From JAAFIP01 sp043774625 (GTDB lineage Bacteria; Pseudomonadota; Gammaproteobacteria; Burkholderiales; Burkholderiaceae_C): a stretch of 64,000 nucleotides of DNA. How positions within the stretch are numbered: the stretch's first letter is position 1; every line of letters begins with the position of its first letter. Under the pieces are notes generated by a model. That model was not told the origin of the DNA and made no database searches. It saw nothing but the letters and a program-made list of their open reading frames with translations. Positions 54,015-63,003 of the stretch are shown one piece after another. A program made the position numbers and the translations under genes. The stretch is taken from the NCBI GenBank assembly GCA_043774625.1, contig JAYVTG010000007.1, positions 20,746 through 84,745 on the forward strand, read 5' to 3'.

Positions 54015-55028
54015 TCAAACCAACTTCACCAACTGCTTGCCAAAGTTTTTACCTTTCAGCAAACCCAGGAACGCCTCGGGTGCGGCTTCAATGCCCTGTG
54101 CGACCGTCTCGCGTGCCTTGAGCTTGCCTGTGGCGACCATGGTGCCCAGTTCTTTCAGGGCTTCGGGCCACACGTCCATGTGTTCGCTGACGATAAAGCC
54201 TTCAATTTTTAGGCGGCTCATCAAGATCAGTGCAGGTGCAGCCAGCGGCATAGGCTTGCCGTCGTATCCAGCGATCATGCCGCACACGGCGATGCGGCCA
54301 AAGGCGTTCATGCGGGCCAGCACCACGTCCAAAATCCAGCCGCCTACGTTTTCAAAATAGCAGTCAATGCCTTTGGGCGCAGCCTCTTTGAGCGCTGCGT
54401 TCAGTGCTTTGGGGTCGCTGTGCTGCTTGTAGTCTAAGCAAGCGTCAAAGCCCAGTTCGTTCACCACGTAATCGCACTTGTCTTTGCCACCTGCAATGCC
54501 CACCACACGGCAGCCGCGTGCCTTGGCCAATGTGCCTACTGCGCTGCCCACAGCACCGCTGGCCGCAGTGACCACCACGGTCTCACCTGCCTTGGGTTCG
54601 CAAATTTTCACCAGGCCGTACCAGGCTGTCACCCCCGGCATGCCGACTGCACCCAGATACGCGCTGAGCGGAATGTGCGAGGTGTCTACCTTGCGCAGTG
54701 CGCCAACGGCATTGCCGTCCGCCACGCTGTATTGCTGCCAACCGCCCATGCCCACCACCTTATCACCCACAGCAAACTTGGGGTGCTTGCTGTCCACCAC
54801 CTCGCCTGCCGTGCCGCCAATCATCGGCGTGCCCAGCGGGTGTGGCTCGGCGTAGCTCTTACTGTCGTTCATGCGGCCGCGCATGTACGGGTCCAGGCTG
54901 AGGTAGTGGTGGCGCACCAGCACCTGGCCGTCTTGCAGTGCGGGCGTGGTGGTTTGCACCAGCTTGAAGTTGCTGGTGTTTGCCTCGGCCAGAGGACGAT
55001 TGTCTAAAACGCATTGTGTATTGTTCAT
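54015..55028 (-). CDS. NADP-dependent oxidoreductase of the MDR family
   Basis: A 337-aa zinc-free medium-chain dehydrogenase/reductase from MNNTQCVLDNRPL. LDPYMRGRMNDSKSY near residue 50, the NADP loop TAASGAVGSAVGTLAK near 155-170, and CYFENVGG are typical of leukotriene B4/prostaglandin reductase and CurA-like enone reductases. It probably reduces an alpha,beta-unsaturated ketone or aldehyde. A GGAGTA ribosome-binding site stands at the very edge of repeat copy P, which makes up its leader. Confidence 0.88.
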   Translation of the reverse strand: MNNTQCVLDNRPLAEANTSNFKLVQTTTPALQDGQVLVRHHYLSLDPYMRGRMNDSKSYAEPHPLGTPMIGGTAGEVVDSKHPKFAVGDKVVGMGGWQQYSVADGNAVGALRKVDTSHIPLSAYLGAVGMPGVTAWYGLVKICEPKAGETVVVTAASGAVGSAVGTLAKARGCRVVGIAGGKDKCDYVVNELGFDACLDYKQHSDPKALNAALKEAAPKGIDCYFENVGGWILDVVLARMNAFGRIAVCGMIAGYDGKPMPLAAPALILMSRLKIEGFIVSEHMDVWPEALKELGTMVATGKLKARETVAQGIEAAPEAFLGLLKGKNFGKQLVKLV

Positions 55029-55041
55029 GTTAAATACTCCT

Positions 55042-55076
55042 GATTTAATAGCTGCCTGCGCATATTCCACGCTGGT
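55042..55076 (-). repeat. Dispersed 42-base repeat, copy P
   Basis: On the minus strand ACCAGCGTGGAATATGCG, then CAGGCAGCTATTAAA. It ends at the ribosome-binding site of the oxidoreductase gene, so it is part of that leader. Confidence 0.87.
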
Positions 55077-55128
55077 TTTCAGCTATTTTTGTTACTAAAA
55101 AGCTTTGAAGCACTTGGAAGGATGAAGT

Positions 55129-55569
55129 TCAATCGGTTGAAATACCGTTCAAGTTCTGCACACTCGTGCTGCTGGTAGGCAGGCGCTTCACATATTTGAA
55201 AGTGCCTGTGGCATGCGAACATGCCCTGCCCTTCATGTCGTACACCGTGCCTTCGGTAAACGCCATGGTTGCGGTACGGTGAATCAGTCTGGCCTTGGCA
55301 GTCAGCGGCCCCAAAGCTGAAGGTACGGTGGCCTGCATGAAACTCGTCTTCATCTCGATCGTGACCACACCCATCTCCACGTCTACACTGCGCGCCGCGT
55401 GCGCCATCGCCACGTCCAGCAGGGTCATCGTTGCGCCGCCGTGGACGACGTTAAAACTATTCAGATGTTCGGGCTGGGCAGCATAGGTAATCTCTGCCTC
55501 GCCACCTTCAAACTTGATCAGTTCAAAGCCCAGGTACTCAACAAAGGGAATGTGGACGCTAAACTTCAT
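55129..55569 (-). CDS. PaaI-type hotdog thioesterase
   Basis: A 146-aa single-hotdog protein. VHGGATMTLLDVAMAHAAR carries the HGG motif and catalytic acidic residue of PaaI/acyl-CoA thioesterases. It would hydrolyse acyl- or aryl-CoA thioesters. The gap to the upstream SDR gene is 7 bases, so it belongs to that operon. Confidence 0.86.
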   Translation of the reverse strand: MKFSVHIPFVEYLGFELIKFEGGEAEITYAAQPEHLNSFNVVHGGATMTLLDVAMAHAARSVDVEMGVVTIEMKTSFMQATVPSALGPLTAKARLIHRTATMAFTEGTVYDMKGRACSHATGTFKYVKRLPTSSTSVQNLNGISTD

Positions 55570-55576
55570 GGCCAGG

Positions 55577-56371
55577 TCAACCGCCAGAAACTACGCTTAC
55601 ACCGCCATCGACCGCCATCCACTGCCCGGTAATGTGTTTGCCAGCGTCTGACGCGAACAGCAGGCACAGGCCTTTCAAATCTTCGTCATCACCCAAACGC
55701 CCCAGTGGTGCGCCTTCCTTGAGTTTGTCCTCGCCCAGCGCTTTGAGCGTGCCCATGGTCATTTTGCTGGGGAAAAAGCCTGGGCAAATCGCGTTGACGC
55801 GGATGTTGTACTGCCCCCACTCTGCACCCAGAGCGCGGGTAAAGTTGATGGCAGCACCCTTGGACGTGTTGTAGGCAATCGTATTCATGCCCTTGGGGTT
55901 GCCGCCCAAACCGGCGATGGACGCGATGTTGATGATCGAACCCTTCTTGTGTGCAATCATCGACTTTTTGGCGATCTGCTGACTCAGCAAAAAGTAGCCG
56001 CGAATGTTCAGGTTCATCACCTTGTCCCAGGCATCTGCCGGGTGGTCTTCTGCGGGTGCGCCCCAGGCAGCGCCCGCGTTGTTGACCAAAATATCGACAT
56101 GGCCCAGCGCTTTGATGGTCTCGTCGGCCAAACGGGTGATGTCAGCTTCGTTCGCACAATCTGCAGCAATGTATTGCGCGTCTATGCCAGCGGCTTTCAG
56201 CTCGGCTGCGGCTTCTTTCAAGTCAGCTTCCTTGCGCGAGGACAACATAATTTTGGCTCCTGCCTCGCCCAGCGCATGCGCCAGTTGCAAGCCCAGCCCG
56301 CGCGAGCCGCCGGTGACAAGGGCCGTTTTGCCTTTGAGGTCAAATAATTGTTGGATGGTGCGGGGGTTCAT
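55577..56371 (-). CDS. SDR oxidoreductase, FabG/3-oxoacyl reductase-like
   Basis: A 264-aa SDR from MNPRTIQQLFDLKGKTALVTG. Cofactor motif TGGSRGLG, NNAGAAWG, and the catalytic Ser and YNTSKGA. It reduces a 3-oxoacyl-CoA or related ketone by family likeness. It is placed before the thioesterase and after the acyl-CoA dehydrogenase on the same strand, in line with a role in acyl-chain catabolism. Confidence 0.87.
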   Translation of the reverse strand: MNPRTIQQLFDLKGKTALVTGGSRGLGLQLAHALGEAGAKIMLSSRKEADLKEAAAELKAAGIDAQYIAADCANEADITRLADETIKALGHVDILVNNAGAAWGAPAEDHPADAWDKVMNLNIRGYFLLSQQIAKKSMIAHKKGSIINIASIAGLGGNPKGMNTIAYNTSKGAAINFTRALGAEWGQYNIRVNAICPGFFPSKMTMGTLKALGEDKLKEGAPLGRLGDDEDLKGLCLLFASDAGKHITGQWMAVDGGVSVVSGG

Positions 56372-56447
56372 GGTGACTCCTGAAGTTGTGGGAACGTAGC
56401 CCAAAAGATTGCGCGGTTCGCAGCGAACATAAAGCCGAAAACCAGCG

Positions 56448-56666
56448 TTATATCATTCGAGAACGAATATAAATCAAACCAGCGCCAACGGCTGTCGCCA
56501 AACTGCCAATGCTGCCTAAAGTCCAGCCGAGCGTGGCATCGGTTCGGCCAGCGGTAATGCCGGTAATCAGCACCAGTAGCCCGCTGTAGATGCACACCCA
56601 GGCAGCTGCCTGCAAGCGGGCGCGCTTTTTGTTGTCAGGTACCGGGGTATCTTTGATAAGAGGCAT
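56448..56666 (-). CDS. Small membrane protein, function unknown
   Basis: A 72-aa protein from MPLIKDTPVPDNKKRARLQ. Two hydrophobic segments (about residues 22-40 and 50-67) with a short loop, ending in IRSRMI. The frame starts 6 codons earlier at another ATG. No family recognised. It sits between the SDR and acyl-CoA dehydrogenase genes. Confidence 0.6.
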   Translation of the reverse strand: MPLIKDTPVPDNKKRARLQAAAWVCIYSGLLVLITGITAGRTDATLGWTLGSIGSLATAVGAGLIYIRSRMI

Positions 56667-56709
56667 GGCGTACCTTAACACCAACCACTCGGGTTCACCG
56701 TAAGCAGCC

Positions 56710-58530
56710 TTAAAACGCCTCTTCAGGCATGTTGGCGCAGGTCATGTCACGTGTGGTTACCACCGCCAGCCAGGCGTCTATTTTTGGTAGTTCATAGTGG
56801 TAAAAATACGTGCAAGCCAGCGTAATACCTGCGCGAGCAGCTATTGATTGTGTAGCAGCCTGGTTGGCGGCCAGCGACACATCGAGCCACACCCAGGCCA
56901 ATACCGTGTGGCCAAAAGCCTGCATGTAGGGCACGGCGTTGGGCAGAGCGTCCAGCGGGTTGCCAGTAGCCCATGCGGCTTGGGTAGCGTTGCCAATTTT
57001 CTGGAGCGCGCCCGCCAGCGCGTTGGCATGCGCGGCCAAATCGGGTACCTGCAAGGCACGTTCAATCGTGGCGTTCATCTTGCTGGCCAGTAGTTGCAGG
57101 CCACGGCCGTTGTCCATCACTACCTTGCGGCCCAGTAAATCGAGCGCCTGAATGCCGTGTGTTCCCTCATGGATCATGTTCAGCCGCTGGTCGCGCCAAT
57201 ACTGCTCTACCGGAAAATCCCGCGTGTAACCGTAGCCACCGTGGATCTGAATCGCCAGACTGTTCGCTTCCAGGCAGTTCTCGCTCGGCCAGCTTTTTGA
57301 AATGGGGGTCAGCACTTCCAGCAGCAAGCGCGCCTCGTCGGCAGCAGCGCCTTCGCCTGTGCGCACCTCGTCAACCAAACGCGCGCAATACAGCTGCAAG
57401 GCCAGCGCACCTTCGCAGATGGATTTTTGCGCGAGCAGCATGCGTTTGATGTCTGCATGCTCTATCAATCGCACCTGCGGCGAGCTGGCGTCTTTGCCTC
57501 CCGCACCTACCGGCCTGCCCTGTGGACGCTGCTTGGCATAGTCCAGCGACGCGTAATATCCCGCTAGCCCCAGCATGGTGGCCGCCATGCCAATGGCAAT
57601 GCGCGCCTCATTCATCATGTGGAACATGCCCTTCAAACCCTCGCCGCGCTTGCCGACCAAGTAGCCCACGGCCCCAGCCTTACCGTCCACCAGAAATTTA
57701 CCTTCGCCAAAGTTCAGCAAGGTATTGGTGGTGCCACGCCAGCCCAGCTTGTGGTTCAAACCCGCCAGCGCCACGTCATTGCGCACACCAGTCAGCTCGC
57801 CTTGGGTATTGACGATTTTCTTGGGCACGATAAAGAGCGAAATACCGCGTACACCCGCAACCAGCTTGCCATTCTCGTCCGGGATTTTGGCCAGTACCAG
57901 ATGCACGATGTTCTCTGTCAGCTCATGCTCACCACTGGAAATCCACATCTTGTTACCGCGCAGTCGATAGCGCGGCCCCAGCGCGTCGTTCGCATCTTCG
58001 GCTTCGGCGCGCGTGGTGATGTCAGACAGCGAAGACCCCGCCTGCGGCTCGCTCAAACACATCGTGCCCGCCCAGCGTCCCTTAAATTCGTTCGCTGCAA
58101 ACACGTCTTTTTGCATCTGCGTACCGCAAGCCATGATGCAATTGGCATTGCCCGAGGTGAGCATGTTCGAACCGATGGAGATGGATGCCAAACCGAAAAA
58201 CGCATTGGCTGCAGCTTCAACCGTGTACGGCAGTTGCATACCCCCCATCTCATAAGTCTGCGCCGCCGCCAGCATGCCCGACTCTACGTAGGCGCGGTGT
58301 GCATCATGCGTAGCCTGCGGCAAGATCACTTTTTCGCCATCAAAATGCGGCTCTTGCGTGTCTACCAACCGATTAAACGGCGCATATTTTTCGCGTGCAA
58401 TGCGTTCGCAGGTATCGAGCACCGCGTCAAAGGTTTCGCGGGAATGATCGGCAAAGTGCTCTCGTTGATTTAAAGATTCAGCGTTTTGCCAGTCGTACAA
58501 AAGAAATTCAAGCGTCGAGCGAAAACTCAT
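56710..58530 (-). CDS. Acyl-CoA dehydrogenase, with repeat insert near the C-terminus
   Basis: A 606-aa FAD enzyme from MSFRSTLEFLLYDWQN. AGTMCLSEPQAGSSLSDI and GNKMWISSGEH are the FAD/substrate signatures; IQIHGGYGYTRDFPVEQYWRD lies near residue 450. The extended C-terminus is typical of the AidB/PaaF-adjacent FadE-like subgroup. Residues about 558-572 (TQSIAARAGITLACT) are encoded by a copy of the dispersed repeat read in reverse. It overlaps the small upstream ORF in an ATGA. Confidence 0.9.
   Translation of the reverse strand: MSFRSTLEFLLYDWQNAESLNQREHFADHSRETFDAVLDTCERIAREKYAPFNRLVDTQEPHFDGEKVILPQATHDAHRAYVESGMLAAAQTYEMGGMQLPYTVEAAANAFFGLASISIGSNMLTSGNANCIMACGTQMQKDVFAANEFKGRWAGTMCLSEPQAGSSLSDITTRAEAEDANDALGPRYRLRGNKMWISSGEHELTENIVHLVLAKIPDENGKLVAGVRGISLFIVPKKIVNTQGELTGVRNDVALAGLNHKLGWRGTTNTLLNFGEGKFLVDGKAGAVGYLVGKRGEGLKGMFHMMNEARIAIGMAATMLGLAGYYASLDYAKQRPQGRPVGAGGKDASSPQVRLIEHADIKRMLLAQKSICEGALALQLYCARLVDEVRTGEGAAADEARLLLEVLTPISKSWPSENCLEANSLAIQIHGGYGYTRDFPVEQYWRDQRLNMIHEGTHGIQALDLLGRKVVMDNGRGLQLLASKMNATIERALQVPDLAAHANALAGALQKIGNATQAAWATGNPLDALPNAVPYMQAFGHTVLAWVWLDVSLAANQAATQSIAARAGITLACTYFYHYELPKIDAWLAVVTTRDMTCANMPEEAF
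56816..56857 (+). repeat. Dispersed 42-base repeat, copy Q (inside acyl-CoA dehydrogenase)
   Basis: GCCAGCGTAATACCTGCG, then CGAGCAGCTATTGAT and TGTAGCA. Read on the other strand by the gene as SIAARAGITLA, in frame. Confidence 0.83.
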
Positions 58531-58727
58531 TTTTGAACATCTTTCAAAGCATAGGTAGGCCAACTAGAGATCAATTCTGCCGCCTTACGACCACCCTGTT
58601 TTGCAAGATGCGGATTTTGCAACCACACTTGAGCCATGAATTCCCTTGTTTCGTCACAGCGGTTCAAAACTACCAGCATGACTTCTTGAGGAATGGTTTT
58701 TTTATGGAGAACCGCAGAGCTATTCAT
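58527..58727 (-). CDS. Small protein linked to the broken nucleotidyltransferase
   Basis: A 66-aa basic-acidic mixed protein (MNSSAVLHKKTIPQEVMLVV to ALKDVQK), mostly helical by appearance. Its start overlaps the nucleotidyltransferase stop by 8 bases and its stop overlaps the acyl-CoA dehydrogenase start by 3. The overlap suggests it was the partner of the nucleotidyltransferase. No family recognised. Confidence 0.55.
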   Translation of the reverse strand: MNSSAVLHKKTIPQEVMLVVLNRCDETREFMAQVWLQNPHLAKQGGRKAAELISSWPTYALKDVQK

Positions 58728-59242
58728 TTGGATCTTCTCCTCGTTTGATTTTTTCCAAGGCCACAATATCCAATTGATTTTTGGGTCTATTGGCAGTCCG
58801 CTTCATGGTTAACAAATGGTCAAGGGATGCAATCTTTATTTTGCGCCCGTACAAGTCACCTTCCACTGCATCAGCAGCTAGCACCTCATAGCTCACATCT
58901 GGTCGTACCAATACATCGACAACACTACCTGCAATTCCTGGCTCTCTCAACGCAAAAGCCAACATGCCTTTCTCTCGATGCCATTGCTCAATTAGCTCTG
59001 CATTTTTCAACGAATCAATAGCCACTGGAATCACTGGGGCCAATTCTAGCGATTTGGCCGATTCGATGAATTTGGACAAATTAGCATCGTTCACTACTAG
59101 CACAATGTCATAAGTCATAAGTCATAAGTCATAAGTCATAAGTCATTCGCATGTAGCCATGCAATTGCACAGCCAAACCTCCAACTAGCACAAATTCAAT
59201 ATGCTGATCAACCAACAATTGTAGGAGCTTCGTAGTTTTCAT
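58720..59242 (-). pseudogene. Nucleotidyltransferase gene interrupted by a heptamer expansion
   Basis: The original protein starts at 59242 with MKTTKLLQLLVDQH and reads VLVGGLAVQLHGYMRMTYD, the nucleotidyltransferase GG-x-H-G-x-x-R motif. Here five tandem heptamers (59107-59141) add bases so that the frame meets a stop right after MRMTYDL. The rest is still open from an internal ATG at 59118 (132 codons: RKIKIASLDHLLTMKRTANR and QLDIVALEKI) but lacks the GG motif. One expected catalytic aspartate is also changed (DIVL for DIDL). Present state is probably non-functional. Confidence 0.8.
59107..59146 (-). repeat. Heptanucleotide tandem repeat in the nucleotidyltransferase gene
   Basis: Five complete GTCATAA units plus GTCAT on the plus strand, i.e. 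ATGAC plus five TTATGAC on the minus strand. One unit would keep the original frame; two or more create an in-frame TGA. Confidence 0.92.
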
Positions 59243-59291
59243 TGCTTCATTTTACTGCATCAGGATAAAATATGGGGTCTAAGCAAGACCC

Positions 59292-59323
59292 CATATGCGC
59301 AAGCAGCTACGATACTTATAGCA
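59292..59323 (+). repeat. Dispersed 42-base repeat, partial copy R
   Basis: Only the right part is present: ATATGCGCAAGCAGCTACG, then TATAGCA. The stop codon of the thiolase gene on the minus strand lies inside it. Confidence 0.75.
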
Positions 59324-60491
59324 CTTCAAAAATACCTGCCGCGCCCATGCCCCCACCAATACACATCGTCACGCACACGCGCTTGGCACCGCGGCGTTTA
59401 CCTTCTATCAAGGCGTGACCGGTCAAGCGCTGGCCGCTGACGCCGTAGGGGTGGCCTACTGCGATTGCGCCGCCGTTGACGTTGAGCTTGTCATCTGGAA
59501 TGCCCAGCTTATCGCGGCAATAGATCACTTGCACGGCGAAGGCTTCGTTCAGCTCCCACAAATCAATGTCGCTCACCTTCAAACCCAGGCGCTTGAGCAC
59601 TTTGGGGATGGCGTAGACGGGGCCAATGCCCATTTCGTCGGGCTCGCAGCCTGCAACGGCAAAACCGAGGAAGCGACCCAGAGGCTTTAAGCCACGCTTG
59701 GCCACCAGGTCTTCATGCATGACCACGCAGGCGCCCGCGCCGTCAGAAAACTGGCTCGCGTTACCGGCAGAAATCAAACCGCCGGGCAAAGCAGAGCGCA
59801 GGCCGGTGATGCCTTCAAAAGTCGTTCCAGCGCGAATGCCTTCATCCTGCGAGACAGTCAGTTCTTTGGTCATCAAGCCCATGACTTTGTCGGCCACGCC
59901 AGCTTTGACGGTGATAGGCGCAATCTCGGCATTGAAAAGCCCCGCCGCCAGCGCTGCCGTGGCGCGCTGCTGGCTGCGTGCACCATACTGGTCCATCGCG
60001 TCGCGGCTAATGTTGTAACGCTTGGCCACCTGCTCAGCGGTTTGCAGCATGTTCCAATAAATTTCGGGCTTCTTCTTTGCCAGCACCGGGTCGGCCAGCA
60101 TGTGTGTGTTCATTTCTTGTTGCACACAGCTGATGCTTTCCACACCGCCCGCCACAAACACGTCGCCTTCATTGGCGATCACGCGCTGCGCTGCCAAAGC
60201 AATGGTTTGCAAACCAGATGAACAAAAACGGTTCACCGTCATACCCGAAGTGGTGATGGGGCACTCGGCCATCAGCGCGATTTGGCGCGCGATGTTGGCG
60301 CCCGTGGCTCCCTCGGGGTTGGCACAACCCATGATGACGTCGTCCACCTCGGCGGCGTCAATGCCTGCGCGCGCAATAGCGTGCTTGACAGCGTGGCCGC
60401 CCAGCGTGGCACCGTGGGTCATGTTGAAAGCGCCCTTCCAACTCTTGGCCAGGGGGGTGCGTGCAGTAGATACGATGAGTGCGGATGTCAT
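59316..60491 (-). CDS. fadA: Acetyl-CoA acyltransferase (3-ketoacyl-CoA thiolase)
   Basis: A 391-aa thiolase from MTSALIVSTARTPLAKSWKG. Active-site cysteine in VNRFCSSGLQTIA near residue 88, GHPYGVSGQRLTGH and CVTMCIGGGMGAAGIFE at the end. It pairs with the FadB-like protein encoded upstream for beta-oxidation. Its last codons and stop are formed by the partial repeat copy R. The frame continues open upstream but the family start is here. Confidence 0.9.
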   Translation of the reverse strand: MTSALIVSTARTPLAKSWKGAFNMTHGATLGGHAVKHAIARAGIDAAEVDDVIMGCANPEGATGANIARQIALMAECPITTSGMTVNRFCSSGLQTIALAAQRVIANEGDVFVAGGVESISCVQQEMNTHMLADPVLAKKKPEIYWNMLQTAEQVAKRYNISRDAMDQYGARSQQRATAALAAGLFNAEIAPITVKAGVADKVMGLMTKELTVSQDEGIRAGTTFEGITGLRSALPGGLISAGNASQFSDGAGACVVMHEDLVAKRGLKPLGRFLGFAVAGCEPDEMGIGPVYAIPKVLKRLGLKVSDIDLWELNEAFAVQVIYCRDKLGIPDDKLNVNGGAIAVGHPYGVSGQRLTGHALIEGKRRGAKRVCVTMCIGGGMGAAGIFEVL

Positions 60492-60508
60492 TTTTGAACT
60501 CCAATAAT

Positions 60509-60685
60509 TTATTTTGACAGGAACAAGAGTGCAATACCAATCACGGCAGGCACAGTCTAGATATAGATGATTTTTTTGGATGCAGTCATGCCACGGGGCT
60601 TGTCCCACAAGAACATTTCCAGCACAAGTATGTACACGTGCAACAGGCCGATCAGTCCAACGACGATACTGGCTGCTAGTCCCAT
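60509..60685 (-). pseudogene. DUF1304 membrane protein gene with internal deletion and stop
   Basis: From an ATG with an AGGAG site the frame reads GLIGLLHVYILVLEMFLWDK and PRGM, the N-terminus of DUF1304 proteins. It then jumps to TASKKIIYI, meets TAG, and continues TVPAVIGIALLFLSK to TAA, the family's C-terminal segment. About 55-60 central residues are missing, and TAG stands where CAG (Gln) is expected. It is a decayed gene, between fadA and the FadB-like gene. Confidence 0.72.
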
Positions 60686-60723
60686 GGCGTGGCTCCTGAA
60701 GGTTTAGTAACGGTTTAGAGGTT

Positions 60724-62823
60724 TTAGGTAAAGGATTTGCCCTGCGCTGCCAAGCGTGCAAGAAGCGGCGCTGGCTTCCAGAAGTTGGCGTCATCATTCG
60801 GGTTTTTGGCAAAGCTGTTCATCGCCAAAATCACGTTGAACAAGCCCACCTGGTCGGCGTAATGCATCGGGCCGCCACGGTAGATAGGGAAACCATAGCC
60901 GGTGAGGTACACCATGTCGATGTCGCCCGCCTTGCTGGCAATACCTTCTTCCAGAATGTGCGCGGCTTCGTTCACCAGTGAGAAAACCAAACGCTGCACA
61001 ATTTCTTCGTCACTGATTTTGCGCGGCTTCAAACCCATGGCTTTGCGGTGCTCTTCAATCATCTTGACCACCACGTCGCTCGGTATCGCGTCACGCTTGC
61101 CGGGCACATAGTCATACCAGCCAGCATTGGTTTTTTGACCATAACGGCCCATTTCGCACAGCAGGTCGGCAGTTTTGCTGTACTTCATGCCTGGTTTTTC
61201 TTGGTAGCGGCGCTTGCGAATCGCCCAGCCAATGTCGTTACCCGCCAAGTCACCCATGCGAAAAGGACCCATCATGAAGCCGAACTTTTCCACTGCCTTG
61301 TCTACCTGTGCAGGGGTGCAGCCTTCTTCAATCAAAAAGCCTGCCTGACGTGAATATTGCTCGATCATTCGGTTGCCGATAAAACCGTCGCACACGCCAG
61401 ATACGACCGAGGTTTTCTTGATCTTTTTGCCCAGCGCCATCACGGTCGCTAGCACGTCCTTGCCTGTCTTTTTGCCGCGCACGACTTCCAATAGCTTCAT
61501 CACGTTGGCAGGGCTGAAAAAGTGGGTGCCAATCACGTCTTGCGGGCGCTTGGTGAATGAGGCAATTTTGTCCACGTCCAAGGTAGATGTGTTGGATGCA
61601 AGAATGGCGCCTGGCTTCATTACCGTGTCCAGTTGTTTGAAGACTTTTTCTTTGACACCCATTTCTTCAAACACGGCTTCAATCACCATGTCGGCTTCAC
61701 TGAGGTCGTCATAGCTAAGCGTTGTGCTAAGCATCGCCATGCGCTCTTCGTATTTTTCTTGATTGAGTTTGCCTTTTTTGACCTGCGCTTCGTAGTTTTT
61801 GCGAATTGTGGCGATGCCTCGGTCGAGCGCGTCCTGCTTCATTTCCAGCATCTTGACAGGGATGCCCACGTTCAAAAAGTTCATTGAAATACCGCCACCC
61901 ATGGTGCCCGCACCAATCACGGCAATCGATTTGATGTCGCGCTTGGGCGTGTCGGCCGGTACATCCGGGATTTTGGATGCCGCACGCTCGGCCATAAAAA
62001 TATGGCGCAGTGCGCGGCCTTCAGGGCTCCACATCAGATTGATGAAAAGTTCACGTTCAAAGGCCAGGCCATCGTCAAACTTGCGCTTGGTCGCCGCCTC
62101 AACCGCATCCACACATTTGAGCGGCGCGGGATAACCTTTAGACATACCGACCACCATGTTGCGGGCGAACTGAAAGTAGGCGTCGCCATTTTTGTGTTTG
62201 CACGGCAGGTTGCGTACCAGAGGCAGTGGGCGCGTGTCAGCAACTGATTGGGCATAGGCCAGTGCCTCTTGCGGCAGTGCTTCAACGGAGCTGGCCATTT
62301 TGTTAAACAGGTTTTGACCGGGGATTTGCGCCAGCAACTCGCTCTTGACGGGCTCACCACTAACGATCATGTTCAGTGCAGGCTCGACCCCCAGCGCACG
62401 TGGCAATCGTTGCGTACCGCCAGCACCGGGCACCAGGCCCAGTTTGACCTCTGGCAATGCCACAGCGCAACCAGGCGCGGCAATGCGGTAGTGGCAACCG
62501 AGTGCCAGCTCCAGCCCGCCACCCATGCAAACCGAATGAACTGCCGCCACAACAGGCTTGGCAGAATTTTCAATCGCCAAGATCACGCTGAGCAGATTGG
62601 GTTCGGCCAGCGCCTTGGGGCTGCCAAACTCCTTGATGTCAGCGCCGCCAGAAAACGCTGTGCTTGCGCCCGTGATGACGATGGATTTGACCGTTGCATC
62701 GCTGTTGGCTTTTTGCAGGTTGTCGGCAATCGATACGCGTGTGGCGTATCCCAAACCATTGACGGGCGGATTGTTCAAGGTGATAACGGCAACCGTGCCG
62801 TGGACTTCGTAGAGGGTTGTCAT
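60724..62823 (-). CDS. fadB: FadB-like enoyl-CoA hydratase/3-hydroxyacyl-CoA dehydrogenase
   Basis: A 699-aa bifunctional beta-oxidation enzyme. Residues 1-190: crotonase domain with SGGADIKEFG and GGGLELALGCHYRIA. Residues about 300-480: Rossmann NAD domain with VIGAGTMGGGISM and SNTSTLDVDKIA, THFFSPANVMKLLEVV. Residues 480-699: two C-terminal hydroxyacyl-CoA dehydrogenase domains (DGFIGNRM). Order matches peroxisomal-type multifunctional enzymes. Functionally paired with FadA downstream. Confidence 0.93.
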   Translation of the reverse strand: MTTLYEVHGTVAVITLNNPPVNGLGYATRVSIADNLQKANSDATVKSIVITGASTAFSGGADIKEFGSPKALAEPNLLSVILAIENSAKPVVAAVHSVCMGGGLELALGCHYRIAAPGCAVALPEVKLGLVPGAGGTQRLPRALGVEPALNMIVSGEPVKSELLAQIPGQNLFNKMASSVEALPQEALAYAQSVADTRPLPLVRNLPCKHKNGDAYFQFARNMVVGMSKGYPAPLKCVDAVEAATKRKFDDGLAFERELFINLMWSPEGRALRHIFMAERAASKIPDVPADTPKRDIKSIAVIGAGTMGGGISMNFLNVGIPVKMLEMKQDALDRGIATIRKNYEAQVKKGKLNQEKYEERMAMLSTTLSYDDLSEADMVIEAVFEEMGVKEKVFKQLDTVMKPGAILASNTSTLDVDKIASFTKRPQDVIGTHFFSPANVMKLLEVVRGKKTGKDVLATVMALGKKIKKTSVVSGVCDGFIGNRMIEQYSRQAGFLIEEGCTPAQVDKAVEKFGFMMGPFRMGDLAGNDIGWAIRKRRYQEKPGMKYSKTADLLCEMGRYGQKTNAGWYDYVPGKRDAIPSDVVVKMIEEHRKAMGLKPRKISDEEIVQRLVFSLVNEAAHILEEGIASKAGDIDMVYLTGYGFPIYRGGPMHYADQVGLFNVILAMNSFAKNPNDDANFWKPAPLLARLAAQGKSFT

Positions 62824-63003
62824 GGAGGGGTTTCTTTCCTTGTATGAAACTGAAATCGAAATGCTGGCGTGCCAGAAGCTGGCTAGCCATCAATGAAATA
62901 GTACGACCGTTCTTTTTACATTGTAGGTTCGCTTTGAAGCAGTGCAACCTGAAAAACCGCAATATGCACCAGACCTTGTCCCAGCCGTGACAAAGCCGGT
63001 GGT

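Noticed and set aside
59107..59146. Possible CRISPR-like array
   Set aside because: The units are 7 bases and directly adjacent without spacers; it is a simple tandem repeat. No cas genes are present.
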